Below, piece after piece: positions 13,580-24,802 of a stretch of DNA of 64,000 nt (the first letter of the stretch is position 1; every line of letters begins with the position of its first letter). The position numbers and the translations under genes were made by a program. The notes below the pieces were generated by a model. It did not search any database. It was not told where the DNA came from and worked only from the letters and a program-made list of their open reading frames with translations. This DNA comes from Sipunculus nudus (Eukaryota; Annelida; Sipuncula; Golfingiida; Sipunculidae). Location of the stretch: positions 72,445,176 to 72,509,175 of the forward strand of contig CM049316.1 in NCBI GenBank assembly GCA_026874595.1. Reading direction: 5' to 3'.

Positions 13580-16500
13580 ACTGTAACAGGCTGCTGGTTT
13601 CATGTCAGCTTGTGTTAATGGGATATTTACTGTCACAGGCTGCTGGTCTCCTGTTAGCTGGTGTTTTAGGGATCTTTATTGTCACAGTTTGCTGGTCTCA
13701 TTGCAGGTGATGTTTTAGGGATCTTTACTGTCACAGACTGCTGGTCTCATGTCAGCTGGTGTTTAAGGGATCTTTACTCCAACAGTCTGCTGGTCTCCTG
13801 TTAGATGGTGTTTTATGGATCTTTACTGTCACAGTCTGCGCACTGGTGTCAGGTCAGCTGGTGTTTAAGGGATCTTTTTTGTCACATTTTGCTGGTGTTG
13901 TCAGCTAGTGTTTTCAGGCTCTTTACTGTCACATTTTGCTTGTCTCATTGCAGCTGGTGTTTTCAAGATCTTTACTGTCACAGGCTGCTGGTTTCATGTC
14001 AGCTTTAGTTTTATGGATATTTACTGTCATAGTATGCTGGTCTCCTGTTAGCTGGTGTTTTATGGATCTTCACTGTCACAATCTGCTGGTCTTTAATCAG
14101 CTGACTGTCACAGTCTTCTGGTTTCATGGCAGCTGGTGTTTTAGAATTCTTTAACTTCACAGTCTGCTGGTGTTCTGTCAGCTAGTGTTTTCAGGATCTT
14201 TACTGTCACATTTTGCTAGTCTCATCGCAGCTGGCGTTTCAGGGATCTTTACTGTCACAGGCTGCTGGTTTCATGTCAGCTTGTGTTTTGGGGATATTTA
14301 CTGTCACAGGCTGCTGGTCTCCTGTTAGCTGGTGTTTTAGGGATCTTTACTGTCACAGTCTGCTGATCTCATTGCAGCTGGTGTTTCAGGGATCTTTACT
14401 GTCACAGTCTGCTGGTCTCATGTCAGCTGGTGATTTAGGGATATTTACTGTCACAGGCTGTGCTGGTCTCCTGTTAGCTGGTGTTTAAGGGATCTTTACT
14501 GTCACAGTCTAATGTTCTCATGACAGCTGGTGTTTTAGAATTCTTAAAGCCACAGTCTGCTGGTGTTCTGTCAGCTAGTGTTTTCAGGATCTTTACTGTC
14601 ACAGTCTGCTAGTCTCATCGCAGCTGGTGTTTCAGGGATCTTTACTGTCACAGGCTGCTGGTTTCATGTCAGCTTGTGTTTTGGGAATATTTACTGTCAC
14701 AGGCTGCTGGTCTCCTGTTAGCTGGTGATTTAGGGATCTTTACTGTCACAGTCTGCTGGTTTCATGTCAGCTCGTGTATTCAGGATCTTTAATGTCACAG
14801 TCTGCTGGTCTTTAATCAGCTGACTGTCACAGTCTGCTGGTTTCATGGCAGCTGGTGTTTTAGAATTCTTTAACTTCACAGTCTGCTGGTGTTCTCTTAG
14901 CTAGTGTTTTCAGGATCTTTACTGTAACATTTTGCTAGTTTCATCGCAGCTGGCGTTTCAGGGATCTTTACTGTCACAAGCTGCTGTTTTCATGTCAGCT
15001 TGTGTTTTTGGGATATTTACTGTCACAGGCTGCTGGTCTCCTGTTAGCTGGTGTTTTAGGGATCTTTACTGTCACAGTCTGCTGATCTCATCGCAGCTGG
15101 TGTTTCAGGGATCTTTACTGTAACAGGCTGCTGGTTTCATGTCAGCTTGTGTTAATGGGATATTTACTGTCACAGGCTGCTGGTCTCCTGTTAGCTGGTG
15201 TTTTAGGGATCTTTATTGTCACAGTTTGCTGGTCTCATTGCAGGTGATGTTTTAGGGATCTTTACTGTCACAGACTGCTGGTCTCATGTCAGCTGGTGTT
15301 TAAGGGATCTTTACTCCAACAGTCTGCTGGTCTCCTGTTAGATGGTGTTTTATGGATCTTTACTGTCACAGTCTGCGCGCTGGTGTCAGGTCAGCTGGTG
15401 TTTAAGGGATCTTTTTTGTCACATTTTGCTGGTGTTGTCAGCTAGTGTTTTCAGGCTCTTTACTGTCACATTTTGCTTGTCTCATTGCAGCTGGTGTTTT
15501 CAAGATCTTTACTGTCACAGGCTGCTGGTTTCATGTCAGCTTTAGTTTTATGGATATTTACTGTCATAGTATGCTGGTCTCCTGTTAGCTGGTGTTTTAT
15601 GGATCTTCACTGTCACAATCTGCTGGTCTTTAATCAGCTGACTGTCACAGTCTTCTGGTTTCATGGCAGCTGGTGTTTTAGAATTCTTTAACTTCACAGT
15701 CTGCTGGTGTTCTGTCAGCTAGTGTTTTCAGGATCTTTACTGTCACATTTTGCTAGTCTCATCGCAGCTGGCGTTTCAGGGATCTTTACTGTCACAGGCT
15801 GCTGGTTTCATGTCAGCTTGTGTTTTGGGGATATTTACTGTCACAGGCTGCTGGTCTCCTGTTAGCTGGTGTTTTAGGGATCTTTACTGTCACAGTCTGC
15901 TGATCTCATTGCAGCTGGTGTTTCAGGGATCTTTACTGTCACAGTCTGCTGGTCTCATGTCAGCTGGTGATTTAGGGATATTTACTGTCACAGGCTGTGC
16001 TGGTCTCCTGTTAGCTGGTGTTTAAGGGATCTTTACTGTCACAGTCTAATGTTCTCATGACAGCTGGTGTTTTAGAATTCTTAAAGCCACAGTCTGCTGG
16101 TGTTCTGTCAGCTAGTGTTTTCAGGATCTTTACTGTCACAGTCTGCTAGTCTCATCGCAGCTGGTGTTTCAGGGATCTTTACTGTCACAGGCTGCTGGTT
16201 TCATGTCAGCTTGTGTTTTGGGAATATTTACTGTCACAGGCTGCTGGTCTCCTGTTAGCTGGTGATTTAGGGATCTTTACTGTCACAGTCTGCTGGTTTC
16301 ATGTCAGCTCGTGTATTCAGGATCTTTAATGTCACAGTCTGCTGGTCTTTAATCAGCTGACTGTCACAGTCTGCTGGTTTCATGGCAGCTGGTGTTTTAG
16401 AATTCTTTAACTTCACAGTCTGCTGGTGTTCTCTTAGCTAGTGTTTTCAGGATCTTTACTGTAACATTTTGCTAGTTTCATCGCAGCTGGCGTTTCAGGG

Positions 16501-16654
16501 ATCTTTACTGTCACAAGCTGCTGTTTTCATGTCAGCTTGTGTTTTTGGGATATTTACTGTCACAGGCTGCTGGTCTCCTGTTAGCTGGTGTTTTAGGGAT
16601 CTTTACTGTCACAGTCTGCTGATCTCATCGCAGCTGGTGTTTCAGGGATCTTTA
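13580..16654. repeat. Recent 1,537-bp tandem duplication inside the array
   Basis: The block 13580-15117 is repeated directly as 15118-16654 at a constant offset of 1537 bp, about 31 units. By eye the copies are almost identical; one difference is CTGCGCACTGG (about 13837) against CTGCGCGCTGG (about 15374). Within-copy units differ far more than the two copies do, which points to a recent unequal exchange of a multi-unit block. Confidence 0.88.
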
Positions 16655-16815
16655 CCGTCACAGGCTGCTGGTTTCATGTCACCTTGTGTTTTGGGGATAT
16701 TTACTGTCACAGGCTGCTGGTCTCCTGTTAGCTGGTGATTTAGGGATCTTTACTGTCACAGTCTGCTGGTCTGATGACAGCTGGTGTTTAAGGGATCTTT
16801 ACTGTCAGTGTGCTG

Positions 16816-17360
16816 ATTATTGGCCATAAACATGATTTTGAGCACCCTGTGAGTCAGATGGGCTGCAAATTGCATCTGCTAGACCTAGAATCTTCTAACA
16901 GTACATTCAGGTTCTGGTAAATCTCTGAGGACACCTGATGTTAGGTCATGGTGACCTATATTTTGCAACAAATATGAGAAAGAACATGTTTTGGGCACCC
17001 TGTATATATAGCACAGTTTACATGATTGGTTACAGTTGGATCTAAAAACTTCTAATTTGATTAAGATTCAGGGAGGTTCATGTCATAATTCCTTCGCAAC
17101 TTGAAAAAATATCACTATGACCTATATTCTGTGAGCTGTGTAAAGGAACATTTTGGTGAATCAGGTCACTGTTTTCTATTTTCTATGGACTATGGCCAGG
17201 AAATATGGTTTTGAGGACTTGGGAAGTCATGCTACCCATTATTCAATGTTCCTTATCAAACATTTTCACCAGATTTCATGTATACATTAATTAATGCATG
17301 TGTCACATGAATGTCTAATTCAGCTGAGCATTGTGGCTAATTGGCCACTTGTTCTAGTTT
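16816..17360 (+). repeat. Dispersed repeat family A, 3' part
   Basis: Directly after the last minisatellite unit comes sequence shared with several other places in the window: CATGATTTTGAGCACC, a CTAGACCTAGAATCTTCTAA motif and GGTCATGGTGACCTATATT. It ends with the family A 3' terminus, CAGCTGAGCATTGTGG then GGCCACTTGTT. The array therefore appears to have grown inside, or next to, a family A element whose 5' end lies beyond the window. Confidence 0.65.
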
Positions 17361-17472
17361 GTAAATCCAGAATGGTAGCCAAATTTTTGTTTGATGGAAC
17401 CCTAGATTTTTGCAACTTTGAGCTTTCCTGGTTTTGGTCAGACTGACAAGTATGGAACAGTGATTCTATATT

Positions 17473-17974
17473 CTTATCGGGCTGTCCTACTTAGACAACT
17501 CTACAGGTGACCAGGCTGTCGTCTCATGGTTGCCAGGTGGTCGCCTGTAGTTGCCTGAAGTCACCCCAAGACGCGTGAACTCGACTCTGTCACCTCTGGA
17601 TTTTCAAAATGTTCAAAATTCTCAGGCGACAGCTTTTTAGTTGCCAGTAAGTGTAGCCTTCTAATGGCATAGGTGCTGCCGTAGGCTGTCGCCTCATGGC
17701 TTGCCAGGTGGTCGCCTGTAGTCGCCTGAAGTCGCCCCAAGATGCATGACCATGAAGCTGTTGCCTCTGGATTTTCAACATGTTCAAAATTCTCAGGCGA
17801 CAGCTTTTTTGTCGCTTGTCAGAGCTTGTTGTCAGACAGTCACCAACCATTTGTAGCTTGTGATAGACAATTGTCAAAGCAGAGGTCCTGTCGCCTGTTT
17901 TTTGGCGACCATGAGGGGACAGCTGGTCGCCTGAAGTCGCCTGTAGAGTCGCCTAAGTGGAAGAGCCCCATAAG
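17473..17974. mobile_element. MITE-like element with terminal inverted repeats
   Basis: The first bases (17473-17511) and the last (17936-17974) are inverted copies, matching at 27 of 33 positions in the part I aligned (17479-17511 against 17936-17968) and continuing outward by CTTAT/ATAAG. They share GGGCT, ACTTAG and ACTCTACAGG. The interior is rich in GTCGCCTG and CAGGCGAC, and contains two direct subrepeats about 180 bp apart (from about 17510 and 17690). There is no open frame typical of a transposase. No target-site duplication is evident, so the superfamily is not assigned. A non-autonomous DNA transposon is the best reading. Confidence 0.7.
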
Positions 17975-18097
17975 TCTTAGTATGGATCATACAAATGTTT
18001 GGTAAACTTTCAAATCAGGGTCACCTGTTTATATGTGGTAAGTGACAAATGTCAGTGGTAAATGCTGTTCCATTATTGGAATTTGACAGGTGTGAAG

Positions 18098-18134
18098 AAT
18101 ACACAAAAAAGTCATTGAAAGTACAAAATTTATT
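18098..18134 (-). terminator. Polyadenylation signal of the minus-strand gene
   Basis: AATAAA on the minus strand at 18134-18129 lies 14 bases after the stop codon of the exon at 18148-18214. It is followed by a T/GT-rich stretch (TTTTTTGTGT) around 18100-18110, the usual arrangement of a metazoan cleavage and polyadenylation site. Confidence 0.6.
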
Positions 18135-18147
18135 GTTTTCAGGCTTC

Positions 18148-18214
18148 TTAGGCCTCCTTCCCCTCTTCAGTTTTTTTTGTGACTACCTCAATTTCCACCT
18201 CTTGAATTTCTCCT
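18148..18214 (-). CDS. Last exon of an unidentified coiled-coil/acidic-tail protein
   Basis: On the minus strand a strong 3' splice site (pyrimidine tract then TTTTTCAG) opens a 67-base exon that ends in TAA at 18150-18148. Entered in phase 2 it continues the frame of the exon at 29701-29785 and encodes about 22 residues with alternating E and hydrophobic residues, then a K/E-rich end (including IQEVEIEVV and TEEGKEA). In the other two phases it hits early stops or loses the acidic character. The in-phase junction, the following AATAAA and the strong acceptor together support a real terminal exon. The family is not recognised. The intron upstream is about 11.5 kb and contains the LINE. Confidence 0.65.
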
Positions 18215-19083
18215 CTGAAAAATAAAACAGTTTAATATAGACCAAAACAAAAAAGTCTGCTGCAAAAATAATACTAACAAAAGCTGGGCCATTTTAAGAC
18301 TGACACTGTTGCACTACTTGGGCCGAATAAAAATGATTGCAAGATATAACTCATTGGACAGCTAGGAACTTATTCATATGCATAGAATTTAGTATCATCA
18401 AATGGACCTGTGAACTTCAAATACAGTATTTTCACACTGTAGCACACTGTTCTGAATGCATGGAATTTAAGTAGCACACCCATTAATTGTTTGACTGTTG
18501 CATAAGATGTTAGTCTCCAAAGTTATATAATCATCAAAAGTTTGCTCGTTAAACAAGCAAATTGGACATTGCTCGTTAAACAAGCAAATTTGTAGAATTA
18601 ATGTCCTCTGCATTTGGCAGGAAAAACAACAAGAGTGACAGACAGACATAAGCCAGACACTCCAAAACCAATCCCAATCCAAGCTAAGCATGAGAGCAAT
18701 CACTGACCAAAATTTGAATGAAATCATATAATATTTAGGAAAGATATCACCTGGAAACAAAAACCTGACTGACGGACAGAGTGACAGACAGACAAACCCA
18801 AATCAATTGCCTATAAGCCTAATGCAAACCTGTACAATGGGATATACACCAGGTATAATGCTTCAATGCCTGACCATTACTTTTCAAGAACTTGTGTATG
18901 TATATGAACAATGCAAGTATGAAACATTTTGAACAAGAACCAATTACACAAATATCACTGCTGAAATTCTGGCATGGGTGCACACAACACAAAAAATAAT
19001 TGTAGGTGGCACCACCAGTCTTGTATACAACAAAGCTATCTGAATATATGAATATGCTCAATTTCAGGCTGATATATCAAATC
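18215..19083. other. Intronic stretch, mostly unique
   Basis: No gene seen. It holds a short tandem pair of GCTCGTTAAACAAGCAAATT at about 18542 and 18571, itself partly palindromic (TTTGCT...AGCAAA), and, from about 18960, dispersed-repeat sequence with GTAGGTGGCACCACCAGTC, which resumes after the LINE near 23545. The LINE therefore split an older repeat. Confidence 0.5.
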
Positions 19084-19095
19084 CCTCTGGAAAAA
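19084..19095. repeat. Left target-site duplication of the LINE
   Basis: CCTCTGGAAAAA is found here and again at 23498-23509, immediately outside the two ends of the LINE. The left copy runs into further A residues, so its inner end is uncertain by a few bases. Confidence 0.8.
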
Positions 19096-19099
19096 AAAA

Positions 19100-19630
19100 G
19101 TTGACCAACTTGAAACAGAAAACACCTTACTGAATTCTAAATGTGAACAGCTTGAAAATCAATCAAGAAGAGAAAACCTTATTTTTCATGGGATACCAGA
19201 AAGTAAAGAGAAAGAGTCATGGGAAGAGTGTGAGAACAAAGTAAAGGCGGTGAAAAAGGATAAATTAGGAATTAAATGTGATACAGAACAGGATCTGGGC
19301 ATTGAGAGAGCGCATAGATTGTCAGGGAAAAAGAAACGGGACAAACCTAGACCAGTTATTGTGAAATTCACAAAGTTCAAAGACAAAGAGAAGGTATTAC
19401 AGCAAGCAAGAGAGAAACTTAAAGATGATGGCATCAGAGTGAGCAATGATTTCAGCCAGCAGGTCAGGGAGGCACGACGCAATCTGATTCCACACATGTT
19501 GAAGGTTCAAAAGGAGTTCAAGGAATCTTATATCTCCTTTGACAAGTTATATGTAGATGGACAATTGTTTAAATGGGACAATACCAATAACAGTTTAATT
19601 TCTGTGGGTAAACATTCAGAAAATAAATAG
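19100..19630 (+). pseudogene. LINE ORF1, L1-type RNA-binding protein, 5'-truncated
   Basis: The frame is open from the element's truncation point to TAG at 19628-19630, about 176 residues. It begins in a coiled-coil-like segment (QLETENTLL, KCEQLENQSRREN), then LIFHGIPES, then IERAHRLSG followed by RPVIVKFTKFKDK and a basic C-terminal domain (REARRNLIPHM). This is the transposase_22/RRM-type ORF1 pattern known from L1-like elements: a nucleic-acid chaperone that coats the element's RNA. The N-terminus and natural start are missing because of the 5' truncation. The rest has no internal stop. The next open frame, ORF2, is in the same frame directly after the TAG. Confidence 0.85.
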
Positions 19631-22600
19631 GGATTAGGCCAGGGTTCAAGCTTAAATTTTTTGTACTGCAATACATATACTCAAAATGAATTCAAAAATC
19701 ATATTCCATCTTGTGTTTCAGATGCTGACCCCAATGAAGTTCAACTAACCCAGAAAGAAAACTTGCCATTACAACCCACTAATATTAACACTGCACTTGA
19801 ATCTTATGATGAGGTAAGCACAATTTTAACTACTAACCCTTGCACTGTGAATAATAATGATCATCATGATGATCATATATTACATTTGATATCATGGAAT
19901 GCGGGTGGTTTAAAATCAAAGCAGCAAAATCCAGAATTCTCAAAATTACTTGCCAATAGTGACATATTTTGTATTGTAGAAACATGGGCCGCTCATTCAG
20001 ATGACTTTGTTGACTATTTTACAGATTTCTACTGTTTCGGTAAAGCCAGAAGTGATATGAATAGGGGAGGAGTTTTGGTTGGTATAAGAAAACCTTGCCA
20101 AATAAAAATTGTTAATGTATATAAGTATAATGATATAACTGCACTGGTACTGGAAGGTTCAGCATTCCACATGTCCAAAGATATTCTGCTGATAGGTGCA
20201 TACATACCACCAGAGGGGTCACCTTTCTATGAAAATAAAGATGAGCATAATGGGATTATGTTATTGGAAAATGTTATGATTGAACTCTTGTCAAAATACG
20301 GAGATTTGTATATAATACTTATGGGTGATCTAAATGCAAGAATGGGTAATATGACTGATTTTATTGAAAGTGATTCACTTGATTTTATTGGCCTTACTGA
20401 TGCATATCCAAAAGATGATTTTAATATGAAAAGAAATTCTAGAGACAAAAAAAGTTAACAAATTTGGTTTCACTTTACAACAATTATGCTGTGCTTTTGG
20501 AATTCATATTGTAAATGGAAGATATTCAATACTGATTCAGAAGGTGAATATACTTGCATTACACACTCAGGGCAGAGTGTAGTTGATTACATAATTTTGA
20601 GCTCTGAATTATTTGAAAGTGTGTATTCCTTTTCTGTACTAACTATGGAGTTGTCAGATCATTTTCCTTTAAAGTGTAATATGAAGATGAAATCAGGATT
20701 CAAACAAATGCATAGGAAAATTGAAATTTCACCTTGGATCAAATTTAGATTAAAATCAAAAGACTTAAATACTATTAAATGCACATTTGAACAACATGAA
20801 TGTGTCAGTCTTATTCAAAATTTTAAAAACATAGCTGACATGGATGTAAATAAAGCAGTGTTACACTTTAAAATGTTAATTCACAAAATTACAGAAGTAA
20901 GAAGCTATGACAAATCTAAAATAGCACAACCGAGTTGGTTGGATGAAGAATGTTGCATAGCAAAAACAGTAAAGATGACTGCTCTTACTAAGTATAGAAA
21001 AACAGGGGAACCAAATGATTTGACAGACTATAGAAGTAAAAAACAAGCATTTAAAAGCTTGTGTAGTATAAAAAAGGAAAATCATAAAGATAACACATTC
21101 AAGAAAACTTTTCAAAGTAAAAACATCAATGATATTTGAAAATATGTACAGAATTATAAAAGACCTAAGAACATATCCAACATAGAACCAAATCAGTGGT
21201 ATAACTTTTTTGAAAATCTTAACATTTGTAAAAATGAGATTAATGATGATATAAGAGTTGGTGTTAAAAGATATATAGAAAGAAGTTATGATGGAAAATA
21301 TGAGTGTGAGCTCCTAAATTCATGTATAACTGACAAGGAAATAAAAGATGCCATTGATCAAATGCAAAGAGGAAAGTCACCTGGGCCAGATGGAATATCT
21401 ATAGACATAATCAAAGACAGTCTGTTTTACATACTTCCTTTATTGGTTACATTATTGAATAGTATTTTTCAGTCAGGAATATTTCCAGATGATTGGGGAA
21501 GAGCCATAATATTACCGTTACACAAAAAAGGTTCAGTAAATCACCTGGAAAATTACAGGGGCATTTCCTGATTAAATGTTTTAGGTAAAATATTCACTCA
21601 AGTCCTAAACAACAGGTTAATTGAATATGTGGAAAGACAAAATATTTTATCAGAGGCACAAGCAGGATACAGAAAGGAATACAGCACAATAGATCATGCT
21701 TTTGTATTACAAGCTTTGGTCCATAAATATTTATGCAAACAAAAGGGGAGGTTCTATTGTATATTTGTGGATTTTAGCAAAGCTTTTGACTCTGTACAAC
21801 ACGATATACTATGGTATAAACTACTTAAACAAAACATAAATGGTAAAATACTTAAAATTATCAAATCAATGTACTCCAAAATGCAATCTTGTATCATAAC
21901 AGACAAAGGGACTACAAGTTATTTCAAATGTTCAATTGGTACAAGTCAGGGCTGTATGATGAGTCCTTTACTTTTTTCTCTATTTATTGATGAATATTTT
22001 AAAAATTTAAATACTTTTGATTGTAAAGGAATTTTTATTGATGAATATTTACCTAATATAATGACCTTGATGTTTGCTGATGACATTGTTAACTTTGGCG
22101 ATACAGTTGGCAGACTACAAAAGCAAATATATCATCTGCAAGATTTTTGTAAAAAATTTGGAATGAAAATTAATATGGACAAAACAAAAATTATGGTTTT
22201 CAGAAGAGGAGGTAAATTACGGGAAAATGAAAAATGGTACTTGTACAACAGAAAAATAGAAAAATAGATATAGTGTCTCATTATAAATATCTAAGGATTA
22301 TTTTTACATCCAAATTAACATGGACAAAAGCACATCAACAGCAAACAATGCAGGCCAACAAAGCTGTGAGTGTTCTCAAGAACTTTAATAAAAAGTATGG
22401 ACATTTAACAGTTATACAACTTTTTAAATTATTTGATAGCATGGTTGCCCCAATCCTTATGTATGGGTGTGAGATTTGGGGCCATTCTAAAATTGAAACA
22501 GTTGAAAGAGTTCACCATAAATTTTGTAAGTATGTGTTATGTCTAGGTGAACATTCTCCAAATGCATCCGTTTTGGGTGACTGTGGAAGACTGCCACTTT

Positions 22601-23281
22601 TTGTTACATACTCAGTTTGTTGTATTAAATACTGGTTGAAAATTGTTCGTATGGATGATCATAGATACCCAAAGCACCTGTATCAGTTTTTATTGAAGTC
22701 AGATAATAATGGAAAAATTAATTGGGTCACTCACATCAGGACTTTACTATTTCAAGCCGGTTTTGGATATGTGTGGCTGGTACAATCTATAGGAGAACTA
22801 ACCATTTTTATTACTCAATTTAAACAAAGAATAAAAGACATGGCACTCCAAAATTGGCAAAATGACGTTCATTCTTGTAATAAATTATACTTCTATAGAA
22901 TCTTTAAGTCATTGTTAACTGTTGAAAAATATTTATTATGTGTACAAAATAAAAAACATTTTAAGGCACTCGCTCAATTAAGATGTTGCAACCACAGACT
23001 AGCTATAGAATCAGGGAGACACAAAGGATTGGACAGAGAGGAAAGAATATGTATATACTGTTATAGACATGGTTACAATATTTTGGAAGACAAGTCATTT
23101 TTTGTTAGAATGTCCTTTATACAATGACTTGCGTCTGTTATATTTAAGAAGAGATCGGTTACAACCACATGAATATAACTTGAAAAGAATACTCAATTTG
23201 GAAAATCCATCAGAAATTTCAAATTTAGCAGCTTATGTTTATAAAGGTTTTGTTAAGAGACAGAAAATCCTAGAAAATTAA
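19631..23281 (+). pseudogene. LINE ORF2, endonuclease-reverse transcriptase, decayed
   Basis: Endonuclease motifs come first: HLISWNAGG, IVETWAA, GAYIPPEGSPF, GDLNARMG, then SVVDYIILS and LSDHFPL. RT motifs follow: GKSPGPDG, IFVDFSKAFDSV, GTSQGCMMSPLLFSLF and the catalytic FADD at 22073-22084. The C-terminus has CIYC and then HFLLECP, the usual cysteine/histidine end of such proteins. Breaks: a frameshift at the A-run 20447-20453, compensated near 20515; TGA at 21137-21139; TGA at 21569-21571; a frameshift near 22240-22265; and a frameshift at the T-run near 23095-23103. No ATG precedes the endonuclease motifs in the frame that follows ORF1. The whole is expected to be non-functional. Confidence 0.9.
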
Positions 23282-23497
23282 TATTTATAGCACCACTTTA
23301 TGGCATGTTACATTAATTTTGCATTCATGTTTTATGTTCATCTAGAGATGAACAAATATGTATTGTTAATTTATTTCTATTTGTACTCCTATGCATAACT
23401 ATGGTTATGATTCAGTTTGTATTGTAAAATGAAATATTGGTGTTTGTAAATGGAACTGAGGCCTTTATTCCTGAATAAACTATTTCTTTCTTTCTTT

Positions 23498-23509
23498 CCT
23501 CTGGAAAAA
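23498..23509. repeat. Right target-site duplication of the LINE
   Basis: The second copy of CCTCTGGAAAAA, directly after the element's (TTTC)n tail. The sequence that follows continues the interrupted flanking repeat. Confidence 0.8.
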
Positions 23510-23718
23510 TAAGCATTGACATACACTGTGCAAAAGTCATTATAGGTGGCGACACCAGTCTTTTTAACAAGAAACCCATCAAAGATGCAAAGACAGGTCA
23601 AAATATCAGGCCAATACATCAAACTTCTCTAGAGTTTGATGCACTTGGCTGACCAGGCTAAGGTGAGAAAGGCAGTTGCCCTGAGTGAACTGTGACAAAT
23701 TGCTGGCTCAAGCTACTG

Positions 23719-23846
23719 TACTGAGTGAACTCTTGACCTGTACCTGGCTGCACTGAATGAACTTTTGACCTGCACCTGGCTGCACTGAATGAACTTTTGA
23801 CCTGTATCTGGCTGCACTGAGTGAACTCTGGACCTGTTGCATGATC
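23719..23846. repeat. Short 32-bp tandem repeat, about four copies
   Basis: About four copies of a 32 bp unit with the core TGAATGAACTTTTGACCTG and CACCTGGCTGCA. The outer copies are more diverged (GAGTGAACTC). No gene seen from 23510 to 24160 apart from this array. Confidence 0.85.
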
Positions 23847-24802
23847 TGACAGTTAGCAGTCCGTTAGAACTTTAAATAGATCCAGACTGACCTTTGGCCT
23901 GTTCCAAAATCTGAAATGGTTGGCAGGCCGCCAATATATTTATAGATACAGACACAATCTAGGCCTGCTGTTAAATTTGTTCACACATACTGAAAGGCTT
24001 CGGCTACAATGCTTTTTTTTTTTCAAGCAGACATCTATAAGAATTTTTTTTTTCAAAATGTTTAAAATAATAAAAGATGTAGTACTATCATTGTTAAAGG
24101 TACAATAACATTGCCAACAAACACTTAAGTAAACTTGAACCAAGGCCTCCTAAGAATAATTTTTAGCTCAGCTGACTGTAAGTCAACTGAGGTATAGGAA
24201 TGGCGCTTTGTCCGTCGTCTGTTAAGCCGTCCGTTAGTAGGGCACAAATCTTACCTGCTGGACATAGAAACTTCTAAGTGAATATCCAGGGAGGTCAATA
24301 AGAAATCTCCTTGGAAGCCTGAAATTAGGTCACTGCAACCTATATCCTCCAAGCTATGGGGCTTGAAAGTACCCCCAAGAATAATCAAAAATATAATACA
24401 AAATCTACAATATCTTGATTATTAATGCATGGATTGTCATGAATCTTGCCTTGAATATTGACCATGACTAGTTTTGTCAGTTCCCATAAAGTGGTGGTGC
24501 CACTTGTATTTTTTTGTTATTTTAACGAATATTTAAAATTTTTTTTTTACTGTAAAATGACAACAATCATGTAAGTTTCTCAGCTGTAATTACATCTTGT
24601 GTCCCAAAACCTAGTGTGTTTATTGATCACAAGTGGATGCCATATAGTTATCACCCTGTCTGTCTGTCTGTTTGTCTGTGTCTGTCCATCTGTCCATCCA
24701 CACAAATTTGTTTCCAGATGTTACTCCAGGTTGTATTGACACATGGATTTCAAACTTGACTTACATATGGCCCACCACTAAAGCAAGAACCTATATGATT
24801 TT

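Larger units (their letters stand above)
1..16815. repeat. Giant 49-bp minisatellite array
   Basis: Tandem array of a unit of about 49 bp whose core reads GGATCTTTACTGTCACAG, then CTGCTGGTCTCATGTCAG, then CTGGTGTTTTAG. Roughly 340 copies are present, and the array is truncated by the left edge of the window. Units vary at fixed positions (TTTTAG or TTTAAG; TCTCATGTC, TATCATGTC or TCTCCTGTTA) and some are 47-51 bp. Because 49 is not a multiple of three, reading any frame cycles through all three unit frames. Units with TTTAAG instead of TTTTAG remove a stop, which creates many chance open frames of 60-190 codons on both strands. None has a consistent start, splice signals or a protein-like composition, so I treat the whole stretch as non-coding satellite DNA. 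Confidence 0.97.
19096..23497 (+). mobile_element. 5'-truncated non-LTR retrotransposon (LINE), about 4.4 kb
   Basis: A LINE copy flanked by a 12 bp target-site duplication. It starts within ORF1, so it lacks its 5' UTR and the ORF1 start, and it ends in a short (TTTC)n tail after an AATAAA at about 23474. Gene order is ORF1 (L1-type RNA-binding protein), then ORF2 with an APE-type endonuclease, reverse transcriptase and a C-terminal CCHC-like cysteine/histidine segment. No RNase H domain is seen. RT motifs resemble the Jockey/CR1/L2 group, but I do not assign a clade. ORF2 carries several frameshifts and two nonsense codons, so the copy is dead. It sits on the plus strand, antisense to the inferred host gene, in the intron between the exons at 29.7 and 18.2 kb. 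Confidence 0.93.

Noticed and set aside
114-16738. Many open frames of 60-186 codons in the first 16.8 kb
   Set aside because: They follow the 49-bp unit in rotating frames, exist only where TTTAAG replaces TTTTAG, and have no consistent start or splice signal.
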